Shown: one piece after another, positions 1 to 7,334 of the stretch
Layout of the letters: each line of letters starts with the position of its first letter
Position numbering within the stretch: the first letter of the stretch is position 1
Assembly: GCA_002421865.1 (NCBI GenBank)
Contig: DISE01000046.1
Coordinates: 1 to 37,753 of the forward strand
Length of the DNA: 37,753 nucleotides
Source: Castellaniella sp. UBA6218
GTDB lineage: Bacteria; Pseudomonadota; Gammaproteobacteria; Burkholderiales; Burkholderiaceae_B
Reading direction: 5' to 3'
Program-made: the position numbers and the translations under genes
Notes under the pieces: generated by a model
Seen by the model: only the letters and a program-made list of their open reading frames with translations
Databases searched by the model: none
What the model was told of the DNA's origin: nothing

Positions 1-1779
1 CGTGTCGCGCGCCTGGCGGGCGGCCTTGCGGCGGGCTTTTTCCCATTGGCCCGAGCCCAGCGGGTGCAGCGGCGCCTGATCCGGGTCGGCGCCGCTGTAG
101 CGGGCGATCAGGTGCAATTGGGAGACCGGTACGTACAGGGTGGCGTCGCGGGCGTATTCCAGATGCAGCAGTTCGATGGGGCCTTCGCCCAGGTCCATGC
201 TGACCAGGCCGTGGTAGCGGCCGATGCCGTGCTGCACGTGGACCACCGGGTCGCCCACGTGCAGTTCGGCCAGGTCGCGCACCATGGCGTCGATGTTGCT
301 GCTCTGTTCGTGGCGGCGGCGCGCGCGGGGGGGGCGGCCGGCCTGGGCGGGGTAGAGGTCGTTTTCCGTCAGCACCGCCAGACCGGCGGGCGGCGCCAGG
401 AAGCCTCCGGACAGCGGGGCGACGACCAGGGCGAAATGATGGCCCCCACGCTGCGTCTCCGGCTCGCTGTCCGCCTTGGGGCGGCCCGGCGATGGAAAGA
501 GCGCTACGCTCTGCAGCCAGTCTTGCCACGTGTCGAAGATGGCGTCCGGCTTCAGATGGTAGTCGGCCAGCAGTTCGGCGATGGTTTCGCGCCGCCCGGC
601 CGAATCCACGCACAAGGCCGTGTGGAGCGGCGTCGTGTCCAGGTGGCGGCGCAGGTCGGCCAGGGGGTCGTCGGCGCGGCGGTTGACGGCGGCGGGCGGA
701 CAGGCCGCGAAGTCCGGGTGCGCGCCCTCGTCGGTCAGCGCCAGGCGGGCCAGGCCGCGCCGGCGGGCGTGGAAAGCCTCGTCGTCCAGGAACAGGGCGT
801 CGGGAGGCAGCACCGGCCGTTCCGGGTCGGACTTCAGGAACTGCCAGCGGTTGCGGGCGTCCTGGGAGAACCGCGCGATGGCCGCCGGCGCGTCGCCCAG
901 CGTGACGGCGATGGTGTCGTCGGGCAGGTAATCGAACAGCGTGGCGGTCTGCTCGAAGAACAAGGGCAGGTAGTATTCGATGCCGGCGAAAGCGATGCCA
1001 TTGCCGATGTCCTTGTAGGGCAGGGCGCGCGACGGGTCGCCTTCGAAGACTTCGCGGAAGCGCGCGCGGAAACGGTTGCGCGCGGCTTCGTCCATGGGGA
1101 ACTCGCGACCCGGCAGCAGCTCGATCTCGCGCACCGGATACAGGCTGCGCTGGGTGTCGCTGTCGAAGCTGCGGATGGATTCGATCTCGCGGTCGAACAG
1201 GTCGAGGCGATAGGGCAGGGCCGAGCCCATGGGAAACAGGTCGATCAGGCCGCCGCGGATGCAGAATTCGCCGGGCGCGCCGACCTGGGTGACGTGGCTG
1301 TAGTTGGCCAGGGTCAGCTGGGTGCGCAGGCGGTCCTCGTCCAGGGCATCGCCCTGGCGGAAGTGGAAGGTGTAGGCCGCCAGGAAGGACGGCGGGGCCA
1401 GGCGGACCAGCGCGGTGGTGACTGGCACCACGAGGATGTCCACGGCGCCCTGGCCCAGCGCATGCAGGGTGCGCAGGCGTTCGGAGATCAGGTCCTGGTG
1501 CGGGGAAAAGCTGTCGTAGGGCAGGGTTTCCCAATCGGGCAGGAATCGGACGCGCAGGTCCGGATCGAACAGGGCGATTTCGTCGGCCAGCCGCCGGGCG
1601 GCCAGCGGGTCGGCGCAGAACGCGGCCAGCGGGTGCCGGGCTTCGCGGGCCAGGGCGGCGAGCAGCAAGGCGTCGCCGGAACCCGGGGGGCGGGGCTGGA
1701 CGTAACGCTGGCCGGGCCGCAAGGCGGCCAGGGATGAGCCGATCGAAGGCAGGGGCAAGAAAGTGTTCGTGGAATCCAT
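1..1779 (-). CDS. mfd: Transcription-repair coupling factor Mfd, N-terminal part (cut by window start)
   Basis: Mfd is the cytosolic ATP-driven translocase that removes RNA polymerase stalled at DNA lesions and recruits UvrA. The 593 codons seen here run off the left edge without a stop. They hold the UvrB-like N-terminal domains and, near residues 500-570, a CarD-like RNA-polymerase interaction domain (HVGDPVVHVQHGIGRYHG, then LEYARDATLYVPVSQL). The helicase motor and C-terminal domain lie outside the window. The ATG at 1779 begins MDSTNTFLPLP. No good Shine-Dalgarno is visible. The start is only 14 bases after the hexR stop on the same strand, so the two genes are probably cotranscribed. 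Confidence 0.93.
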   Translation of the reverse strand, partial: MDSTNTFLPLPSIGSSLAALRPGQRYVQPRPPGSGDALLLAALAREARHPLAAFCADPLAARRLADEIALFDPDLRVRFLPDWETLPYDSFSPHQDLISERLRTLHALGQGAVDILVVPVTTALVRLAPPSFLAAYTFHFRQGDALDEDRLRTQLTLANYSHVTQVGAPGEFCIRGGLIDLFPMGSALPYRLDLFDREIESIRSFDSDTQRSLYPVREIELLPGREFPMDEAARNRFRARFREVFEGDPSRALPYKDIGNGIAFAGIEYYLPLFFEQTATLFDYLPDDTIAVTLGDAPAAIARFSQDARNRWQFLKSDPERPVLPPDALFLDDEAFHARRRGLARLALTDEGAHPDFAACPPAAVNRRADDPLADLRRHLDTTPLHTALCVDSAGRRETIAELLADYHLKPDAIFDTWQDWLQSVALFPSPGRPKADSEPETQRGGHHFALVVAPLSGGFLAPPAGLAVLTENDLYPAQAGRPPRARRRHEQSSNIDAMVRDLAELHVGDPVVHVQHGIGRYHGLVSMDLGEGPIELLHLEYARDATLYVPVSQLHLIARYSGADPDQAPLHPLGSGQWEKARRKAARQARDT

Positions 1780-1793
1780 GCGGTGTTCGGTCG

Positions 1794-2639
1794 TTACGGC
1801 CGGCGTTTGCCGATCAGGCTTTTCTTGGTTTTTTCCAGTACCCGGCTGGCCTGGTCGCCACGCCGCAGGGCCACGCCCAGGGCCAGCACGTCGATGATCG
1901 CCAGGTGCGCCAGCCGCGAGATCATGGGACTGTAGAGCGCGGTGTCTTCCTGGATGTCGGCGCGCAGATGCACCGCCGCCAGTTCCGCCAAGGGAGTGCC
2001 GGAGGCGGTGATGGCGATGACTGGGCAGCCGTTGGCCCGCGCCAGGGCGACGGCCTCGAGCAGTTCGCGCGAGCGGCCGGAATGGGAGATGGCCACCAGG
2101 GCGTCCGCGGGGCTCAGTAGAGCGGCAGCCATGGCCTGTACGTGGCTGTCTGAATAGGCGGCGACCGCCAGGTCGAAGCGGAAGAATTTGTGCTGCGCGT
2201 CGGCCGCGACGATGCCGGAATTGCCCACGCCGTAGAACTCGATGCGCCGGGCCTGCGCCAGCAGGCCGATGGCCGATTCGACGGCGGCGGGGTCGAGTGC
2301 GTCGCGCACGCGCACCAACGCCGAGACGGCGTTGTCGAAGACTTTTCCGGTGAGTCCGGCCACGCTTTCGTCGGGCCGCAACGCGGAGTGCACGAAGGGC
2401 ACCCCGGCCATCAGGCTGGCGGCCAGCCGCACTTTGAAGTCGGGCCAGCCCGCGAGGCCCAGTGCGCGGCAGAAGCGGATGACCGTGGGTTCGCTGACCT
2501 CGGCCGCCTGGGCGATCTCGCCGATGGTCATGCGCGCGACGTCGCCCGGATGGGCGATGGCCAGGCGCGCGACGCGCGCGGCGGCGCGGCTCAGGCCGGG
2601 CAGGCGGGCACGCAGCTCGGGCAGGATGGATGTATTCAT
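1794..2639 (-). CDS. hexR: RpiR-family regulator HexR
   Basis: This 281-residue protein has an N-terminal RpiR helix-turn-helix at about residues 35-62 (TIGEIAQAAEVSEPTVIRFC) and a C-terminal SIS sugar-phosphate domain (YGVGNSGIVAAD, then AISHSGRSRELL). HexR regulators repress Entner-Doudoroff genes and release DNA on binding 2-keto-3-deoxy-6-phosphogluconate. Divergence from edd and the HexR-like sites at 2762 and 2812 support the call. I chose the ATG at 2639 because the frame upstream of it is repeat sequence (2662-2743) that adds no conserved residues. A TATACT reading leftwards at 2654-2649 would give an almost leaderless transcript; the alternative is a promoter in the AT-rich stretch 2760-2830, which would put the repeat in the 5' leader. 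Confidence 0.88.
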   Translation of the reverse strand: MNTSILPELRARLPGLSRAAARVARLAIAHPGDVARMTIGEIAQAAEVSEPTVIRFCRALGLAGWPDFKVRLAASLMAGVPFVHSALRPDESVAGLTGKVFDNAVSALVRVRDALDPAAVESAIGLLAQARRIEFYGVGNSGIVAADAQHKFFRFDLAVAAYSDSHVQAMAAALLSPADALVAISHSGRSRELLEAVALARANGCPVIAITASGTPLAELAAVHLRADIQEDTALYSPMISRLAHLAIIDVLALGVALRRGDQASRVLEKTKKSLIGKRRP

Positions 2640-2661
2640 GAGGGCATCAGTATAAAGGCGC

Positions 2662-2743
2662 GATGAGATCGGACATGGAAGGGTCCCTGCGGACCCTTCC
2701 ATGCTGATCGAATCCGACCGGCCTGCAGGCCGGGAGGTGGGGA
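2662..2743 (+). repeat. Dispersed double-hairpin repeat, copy A (intergenic hexR-edd)
   Basis: This copy begins GATGAG. Hairpin 1 (2674-2703) has perfect 13-bp arms and the loop CTGC. Hairpin 2 (2718-2733) is a perfect 16-bp palindrome, CCGGCCTGCAGGCCGG, and a GGGAGGTGGGG run follows. It aligns with copy D (33396) without gaps over 80 bases, at roughly 80 percent identity by eye. It lies between the hexR start codon and the HexR-like operators, so it may sit in the hexR leader. No transposase is nearby. Confidence 0.85.
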
Positions 2744-2761
2744 GAAGCCGCAATTCAGATA

Positions 2762-2776
2762 AGTAGCTTTACTACA
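2762..2776. promoter_or_regulatory. Probable HexR operator 1 upstream of edd/hexR
   Basis: AGTAGCTTTACTACA is a near-palindrome fitting the HexR-type pattern TGTARTWWWAYTACA, with GTAG and CTAC arms around a TTT centre. It lies in the AT-rich hexR-edd gap, with its centre exactly 50 bp (about five helical turns) from the second site at 2812, so two dimers could sit on one face of the helix. Function is inferred from the pattern and position. Confidence 0.65.
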
Positions 2777-2811
2777 TAAAATATTAAAATATCCAAAAAT
2801 AGATATAGAAA

Positions 2812-2826
2812 TGTAGTTTCACTAAA
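2812..2826. promoter_or_regulatory. Probable HexR operator 2 overlapping the edd -35 region
   Basis: TGTAGTTTCACTAAA has a perfect left half of the HexR-type pattern and a weaker right half. It ends 8 bases before the TATACT at 2835, so it covers the expected -35 position of the edd promoter. Binding there would block RNA polymerase, which fits repression of edd by HexR. Confidence 0.6.
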
Positions 2827-2834
2827 AACAGTCC

Positions 2835-2840
2835 TATACT
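2835..2840 (+). promoter_or_regulatory. Likely -10 box of the edd promoter
   Basis: TATACT matches the sigma-70 -10 consensus at 5 of 6 positions. The -35 position, about 17 bases upstream, falls on HexR-like site 2 and is a poor TTGACA match. Transcription would start near 2847, which argues against the upstream in-frame GTG at 2851 as the edd start. Confidence 0.5.
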
Positions 2841-2874
2841 GAGGCCTCCTGTGTTCCATCATCCGGAGGCCGCC

Positions 2875-4707
2875 GTGACGCTTCATCCCATCGTCCAGTC
2901 CGTGACCGGGCGCATCATTGCCCGCAGCCGCACCACGCGCGAGCGCTACCTGGCGCGCAGCCGCGCGGCCTACGGGGAAAAGACGCAGCGCGCCGGGCTG
3001 GCCTGCGCCAATCTGGCCCATGCCCTGGCGGCCGAATCGGACGCCGGCAAGGCGCGCCTGGCCGGCACCGGCCGGCCCAATCTGGCGATCGTGTCGGCCT
3101 ACAACGACATGCTTTCGGCTCATCAGCCGCTGGGCCGCTATCCGGCCTGGATCAAGCAGGCCGCGTTCGCCGCCGGTGGCAGCGCCCAGTTCGCGGGCGG
3201 GGTGCCCGCCATGTGCGACGGCATCACCCAGGGGCAGGCGGGCATGGAGCTGAGCCTGTTTTCCCGCGACGTGATCGCCATGTCCACGGCGATCGCGCTC
3301 AGTCACCAAATGTTCGACGCGGCGCTCTGCCTCGGGGTCTGCGACAAGATCGTCCCGGGGATGCTGATCGGCGCCCTCAGCTTCGGCCATCTGCCGGTGG
3401 TCTTCGTGCCGGCCGGGCCGATGCCTTCGGGAATCTCCAACGAGGAAAAGTCTCGCGTGCGGCAGCGTCACGCCCAGGGCGAAGTGGACCGTGACGCCCT
3501 GCTGGCCTCGGAAATGGGCGCCTATCACGCGCCGGGCACTTGCACCTTCTACGGGACGGCCAACTCCAACCAGATGCTGATGGAGATCATGGGCCTGCAT
3601 CTGCCGGGCGCGTCCTTCGTGCCGCCGGGCAGCGCGCTGCGCGAAGCCCTGACGCGCGAGGCCGCCCGCCATGCGCTGGGGCTGGCCGCCGGGGGCGGGC
3701 GTTTCACGCCAGTGGCCGAAGTCATCGACGAGCGCGCTCTGGTCAATGGCATCGTCGGCCTGCTGGCCACCGGCGGTTCGACGAATCACACGATGCATCT
3801 GGTGGCCATCGCCCGCGCGGCGGGGATCGCCATCGACTGGGACGATTTCTCCGAACTGTCTGCCGTGGTGCCGCTGCTGGCGCGCGTCTATCCGAATGGC
3901 GGAGCCGACGTGAACCAGTTCCAGGCGGCGGGCGGCATGGCGTTCCTGATCCGCAGCCTGCGCGAGGCCGGGCTGCTGCATGACGAGGTGACCACCGTCA
4001 TGGGCAAGGGGCTGGAGGCCTACACGCGCCGCCCGGCGCTGCGCGACGGCGCCCTGGTCTGGGAAGGCGGCCCCCGGGCATCGGCGGACGCGTCCGTGCT
4101 GCGTGGGGCGGACGCGCCCTTCAGCCCGGAAGGCGGGTTGAAACTGCTGCGCGGCAACCTGGGGCGCGCGGTGATCAAAGTGTCCGCCGTCGCGCCAGGA
4201 CACCGCGTGGTCGAGGCCCCCGCTCGTATTTTTGAGACCCAGGAAGCGCTGCTCGATGCCTTCGGGCGCGGAGAGCTGGAACACGACATGATCGCTGTGC
4301 TTCGCTTTCAGGGGCCACGCGCCAATGGCATGCCTGAACTGCACCAGCTGACGCCCGTGCTGTCCGTGCTGCAGGCCAGGGGCCACCGGGTGGCCCTGGT
4401 GACCGACGGCCGCATGTCGGGCGCCTCGGGCAAGGTGCCCGCCGCGATCCATGTCACGCCCGAGGCCTGCGCGGGTGGACCGCTGGCGCGGCTGCGCGAC
4501 GGAGACTGCGTGAGGCTGGACGCCGTCGCCGGCACACTGGACGTGCTGGGGGACGCCGGCTGGCAGACCCGCGAACCGGTCGGCTTCGACCCCGAGTCGT
4601 CCGCGCAGGGAATCGGCCGGGATCTGTTCGGCGTGGCGCGCGCCCACGCGGACGGGGCCGAGCAGGGCGCGAGCTTCTTCCAATGGCCGCAGTGGGCGGG
4701 GCGCTGA
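2875..4707 (+). CDS. edd: 6-phosphogluconate dehydratase
   Basis: Edd dehydrates 6-phosphogluconate to 2-keto-3-deoxy-6-phosphogluconate, the first committed step of the Entner-Doudoroff pathway. This 610-residue protein belongs to the IlvD/Edd iron-sulfur dehydratases. The cluster cysteines are in GGVPAMCDGITQG (about residue 114) and LGVCDKIVPG (about residue 156). The C-terminal VTDGRMSGASGKVPAAIHV block is also typical. I chose the GTG at 2875 because GGAGG lies five bases upstream and the protein then starts VTLHPIVQSVT like other Edd proteins. An in-frame GTG at 2851 is possible but close to the predicted transcription start. ptxS follows 58 bases downstream on the same strand. Confidence 0.95.
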   Translation: MTLHPIVQSVTGRIIARSRTTRERYLARSRAAYGEKTQRAGLACANLAHALAAESDAGKARLAGTGRPNLAIVSAYNDMLSAHQPLGRYPAWIKQAAFAAGGSAQFAGGVPAMCDGITQGQAGMELSLFSRDVIAMSTAIALSHQMFDAALCLGVCDKIVPGMLIGALSFGHLPVVFVPAGPMPSGISNEEKSRVRQRHAQGEVDRDALLASEMGAYHAPGTCTFYGTANSNQMLMEIMGLHLPGASFVPPGSALREALTREAARHALGLAAGGGRFTPVAEVIDERALVNGIVGLLATGGSTNHTMHLVAIARAAGIAIDWDDFSELSAVVPLLARVYPNGGADVNQFQAAGGMAFLIRSLREAGLLHDEVTTVMGKGLEAYTRRPALRDGALVWEGGPRASADASVLRGADAPFSPEGGLKLLRGNLGRAVIKVSAVAPGHRVVEAPARIFETQEALLDAFGRGELEHDMIAVLRFQGPRANGMPELHQLTPVLSVLQARGHRVALVTDGRMSGASGKVPAAIHVTPEACAGGPLARLRDGDCVRLDAVAGTLDVLGDAGWQTREPVGFDPESSAQGIGRDLFGVARAHADGAEQGASFFQWPQWAGR

Positions 4708-4723
4708 ACGTCCGCCGGGTGGA

Positions 4724-4729
4724 TACAAT
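4724..4729 (+). promoter_or_regulatory. Possible -10 box upstream of ptxS
   Basis: TACAAT lies 36 bases before the ptxS start in the 58-base gap after edd. No convincing -35 is visible. No PtxS palindrome is present here, unlike at the transporter promoter, so autoregulation through this gap is not evident. ptxS may also be read from edd. Confidence 0.35.
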
Positions 4730-4765
4730 GGGGCGCCGAATTCCTTGCCCGGACCTCTCCCCACC

Positions 4766-5791
4766 ATGAGCAATCATCCGCCGCGCAGCACGATCGCCGA
4801 CGTGGCCCGTCACGCCGGGGTTTCCAAGGCCACGGTGTCGCGGTTCCTCAACCACCGCGATACCCTGCTGTCGCCGGAGATCGCCCAGCGCGTCGAGGCC
4901 GCCATCGAGGCGCTGGCCTACACGCCCAGTCCGATGGCCCGGGCGCTCAAGCGCGGCCGTTCGCGGCTGATCGGCCTGGTGGTGGCCGACATCACCAATC
5001 CCTATTCCGTCGCTGTCCTCAGCGGCGCGGAACAGGCCTGCCGCCAGGCGGGCTATCTCATGATGCTGTTCAACCTGGGCAACGAGCGCGAGCGCGAAAG
5101 CGTGGGGCTGCAGGTGCTGTCGACCTACCAGGTCGAGGGCTTCATCCTGAACACCATGGGCCTGGAGCAGGGCTCGGTGCTGACGCCGGCCCTGCGAGGC
5201 AGGCCGGTGGTGCTGGTCGACCGCCTGCACCAGGGGCTGGAAGTCGATTTCGTGTCGCTGGACAACGTCCAGGCCGTCGACGCCTGCCTGGATCATCTGA
5301 TGGCAGCCGGCTATCGGGATTTTCTCTTCGTCACCGAGCCACTGGGGGCGGTCAGTTCCCGTATCGAGCGGATCCGCGCCTACGAGGCCCGGCTCGCGGC
5401 CCTGGCGCGGCCGGCCTCGGGCCGGTGGATCGAAGCGGGTGCCGACGATCCGGACGGTCTGGCGCGGGCCTTGCAGGCGTTGCGGGCGGGTGCCGCACGC
5501 CCGCCCGCCGTGATCGCGGGCAATGCGGTCGTGACCATGCGCATCGTGGCCGACGTGGCGAAGCTGGGCTGGCGCCTGGGGCCGGACATCGGCCTGATCG
5601 GCATTGACGACACGCCCTGGGCGCCGTACGTCGGGCCAGGCATCAGCGCGGTGGCGCAGCCGACGGATGCGCTGGGCAGCCTGGCGGCGCGTTGTCTGAT
5701 CGAGCGCATCGGCGGGCTGGCCGTCCCCGCACGCTCGATCCGGCTGCCCGGGACGCTGATGGCGCGAGGTTCGACGCGTCCGGGGCCGTAG
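4766..5791 (+). CDS. ptxS: LacI-family regulator, probable PtxS (2-ketogluconate-responsive)
   Basis: This 341-residue regulator has the LacI helix-turn-helix at residues 8-29 (STIADVARHAGVSKATVSRFL), a hinge helix near 55-66 (SPMARALKRGRS) and a periplasmic-binding-protein-like effector domain (IGLVVADITNPY at about 69-80, IGLIGIDDTPWAPY near 275). In Pseudomonas, PtxS represses the kgu operon, binds TGAAACCGGTTTCA and is released by 2-ketogluconate. That exact palindrome lies 75 bases downstream of this gene, over the promoter of an operon containing kguE, kguK and kguD homologues. The ATG at 4766 gives the usual LacI N-terminus. The ligand assignment rests on operator and context. Confidence 0.82.
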   Translation: MSNHPPRSTIADVARHAGVSKATVSRFLNHRDTLLSPEIAQRVEAAIEALAYTPSPMARALKRGRSRLIGLVVADITNPYSVAVLSGAEQACRQAGYLMMLFNLGNERERESVGLQVLSTYQVEGFILNTMGLEQGSVLTPALRGRPVVLVDRLHQGLEVDFVSLDNVQAVDACLDHLMAAGYRDFLFVTEPLGAVSSRIERIRAYEARLAALARPASGRWIEAGADDPDGLARALQALRAGAARPPAVIAGNAVVTMRIVADVAKLGWRLGPDIGLIGIDDTPWAPYVGPGISAVAQPTDALGSLAARCLIERIGGLAVPARSIRLPGTLMARGSTRPGP

Positions 5792-5862
5792 GGGATGGGC
5801 GGACTGGGTCCGGGGCCGCGACTCCAGGGTTAGCACTGATTTTCGCTTGCGCTGTGTTTCAG

Positions 5863-5868
5863 TATAAT
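5863..5868 (+). promoter_or_regulatory. -10 box of the kgu/ABC transporter operon
   Basis: TATAAT is a perfect sigma-70 -10 box in an otherwise GC-rich gap. The -35 region about 17 bases upstream is weak (TTTTCG). Its last bases overlap the PtxS palindrome, and the transcription start would fall inside the operator. Confidence 0.7.
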
Positions 5869-5882
5869 GAAACCGGTTTCAT
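5867..5882. promoter_or_regulatory. PtxS operator palindrome
   Basis: ATGAAACCGGTTTCAT is a perfect 16-bp palindrome with the central CG typical of LacI-family operators. Its core TGAAACCGGTTTCA equals the operator described for Pseudomonas PtxS. It overlaps the last two bases of the -10 box and the expected transcription start, 24 bases before the first permease gene, a classic repression geometry. Confidence 0.85.
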
Positions 5883-5906
5883 AAAAGCGGATTCCCTGGC
5901 GATCCC

Positions 5907-6581
5907 ATGAATTACACCTTTCAGTTCGGTCCCGTGTTCCAGGCTTGGCCGCTGCTGCTGCACGGCACCTGGATGACGATCCAGCTCTCAGGCCTGGCGA
6001 TGCTGTTCGGTCTGGCGGTGGCGGTGCTGTGCGCCTGGGGCAAAACGTCCGGGTCTGCGCCGCTGCGAGCCCTGATCCAGGTCTATATCGAACTCATCCG
6101 CAACACGCCGTTCCTGGTCCAGCTGTTCTTTTTCTTCTTCGCCCTGCCGGCCGTCGGCGTGCGCTGGTCGCCCTATACGGCGGCGCTGGTGGCCATGACG
6201 GTCAACCTGGGCGCCTATGCCACGGAAATCGTGCGCGCCGGGATCGAGGCCATCCCCAGGGGGCAGATCGAAGCCGGCCTGGCCTTGAATCTGACCCGGC
6301 TCGAGATCTTCCGCTTCGTCGTGCTGAAACCCGCGCTGCGCGCCATCTATCCGGCGCTCACCAGTCAGTTCATCCTGCTCATGCTGGCCTCCAGCGTGGT
6401 CTCGGTGATCTCGGCGGACGATCTGACTTCGGTGGCCGCCACCCTGCAGTCCGAAACTTTCCGCAGCTTCGAGATCTACATCGTCATCACGCTGATCTAT
6501 CTGGCGCTGACGCTGTGCTTTTCGTATGTCTTCCGCCGGATCCACGACCGGTATCTCCACTATCCGGACGGCCGCTCATGA
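5907..6581 (+). CDS. Polar amino-acid-type ABC transporter permease 1 (predicted 2-ketogluconate import)
   Basis: This 224-residue inner-membrane protein belongs to the HisM/GlnP-type permeases. It has about five membrane spans, the N-terminal TWMTIQLSGLAMLFGLAVAV segment and the EAA loop that contacts the ATPase (GIEAIPRGQIEAGLALNLTR, about residues 112-131). It is the first gene after the PtxS-controlled promoter. The second permease starts inside its stop codon region (ATGA overlap). Sequence family suggests an amino-acid importer, but the kguEKD genes downstream and the PtxS operator point to 2-ketogluconate. The ribosome binding site is weak. Confidence 0.85.
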   Translation: MNYTFQFGPVFQAWPLLLHGTWMTIQLSGLAMLFGLAVAVLCAWGKTSGSAPLRALIQVYIELIRNTPFLVQLFFFFFALPAVGVRWSPYTAALVAMTVNLGAYATEIVRAGIEAIPRGQIEAGLALNLTRLEIFRFVVLKPALRAIYPALTSQFILLMLASSVVSVISADDLTSVAATLQSETFRSFEIYIVITLIYLALTLCFSYVFRRIHDRYLHYPDGRS

Positions 6582-7234
6582 GAACCTTCGGATCCTCCGA
6601 TTTCTGGTACATCCTGCAGGCCGCCCAGTGGACCGTGCTGCTGTCGATCATCGCCTTCATCGGCGGCGGCCTGGTCGGACTGGCGGTGGCCCTGGCGCGC
6701 ACGGGCACGCACCGCGCCGCCCGGCTGCTGGCCACGGGGTTCATCAAGGTTTTCCAGGGCACGCCGCTGCTGCTGCAGCTGTTCCTGGTGTTCTTCGGCG
6801 CGCCGGTGATCGGCCTCGAGGTCGATCCCTGGACCGCCGCCGCCGTCGCGCTGACACTGAACGCGGGGTCTTTCCTGGGCGAGATCTGGCGCGGCTGCAT
6901 CGAGGCCGTGCCGCGCGGCCAGTGGGAGGCCGCCGCGGCTCTGGGGCTGAACTACCGCGACCAGCTGCGCGACGTGATCCTGCCGCAGGCGCTGAAGATC
7001 GCCGTGCCGCCCACGGTCGGCTACCTGGTCCAGGTCATCAAGGGCACTTCGCTGGCGGCCATCATCGGCTTCACCGAGCTGACCCGCGCGGGGCAGATCG
7101 TGAACAACGCCACGTTCGAACCCATGGTGGTGTTCTCCATCGTGGCGGCCCTGTATTTCTTGTTGTGCTGGCCCCTGTCGCTGCTGGCGGGGCGGATGGA
7201 GAAGCGTCTTTCGCTCGCCCAGGCGCGCGGATGA
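6578..7234 (+). CDS. Polar amino-acid-type ABC transporter permease 2
   Basis: This 218-residue permease is the partner of the preceding one. It has about five membrane spans and a canonical EAA loop (CIEAVPRGQWEAAAALGLNY, near residues 108-127), followed by PQALKIAVPP. Its start overlaps the previous stop by four bases, so translation is coupled. Its own TGA (7232-7234) is formed by the first bases of repeat copy B, so the repeat defines the C-terminus. The two permeases should form a heterodimer with the ATPase at 8165. Confidence 0.87.
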   Translation: MRTFGSSDFWYILQAAQWTVLLSIIAFIGGGLVGLAVALARTGTHRAARLLATGFIKVFQGTPLLLQLFLVFFGAPVIGLEVDPWTAAAVALTLNAGSFLGEIWRGCIEAVPRGQWEAAAALGLNYRDQLRDVILPQALKIAVPPTVGYLVQVIKGTSLAAIIGFTELTRAGQIVNNATFEPMVVFSIVAALYFLLCWPLSLLAGRMEKRLSLAQARG

Positions 7235-7313
7235 GTCCGGACACGGAGCAGTCCCTGCGGACTGCTCCGTGCCTGATGAGTTCGGAATTTCAGTACCAAC
7301 AGGCCTCAGGCCT
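7230..7313 (+). repeat. Dispersed double-hairpin repeat, copy B (between permease 2 and binding protein)
   Basis: This copy begins GATGAG, whose internal TGA ends permease 2. Hairpin 1 (7242-7271) has perfect 13-bp arms (CACGGAGCAGTCC and its complement) around the loop CTGC. The second half is diverged, but a hairpin AGGCCT-C-AGGCCT remains at 7301-7313. The stem differs from copy A at several base pairs with compensating changes. It fills most of the gap before the binding-protein ribosome binding site at 7324, so it could stabilise or terminate part of the transcript. Confidence 0.8.
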
Positions 7314-7334
7314 ATCATTTCACGGAGACGTACC

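Noticed and set aside
46..1737. Long open frame on the + strand opposite mfd
   Set aside because: It is a high-GC antisense shadow. The - strand shows clear Mfd homology throughout, and the + frame product is low-complexity Gly/Val/Gln/Arg.
2707..2753. Longer N-terminus for HexR starting at 2753
   Set aside because: The added 38 residues are encoded by repeat copy A and have no relation to RpiR proteins; the conserved start is the ATG at 2639.
5776..5822. Direct repeat GTCCGGGGCCG twice at and just after the ptxS stop
   Set aside because: It is short and GC-rich with no associated structure, and does not match the double-hairpin family.
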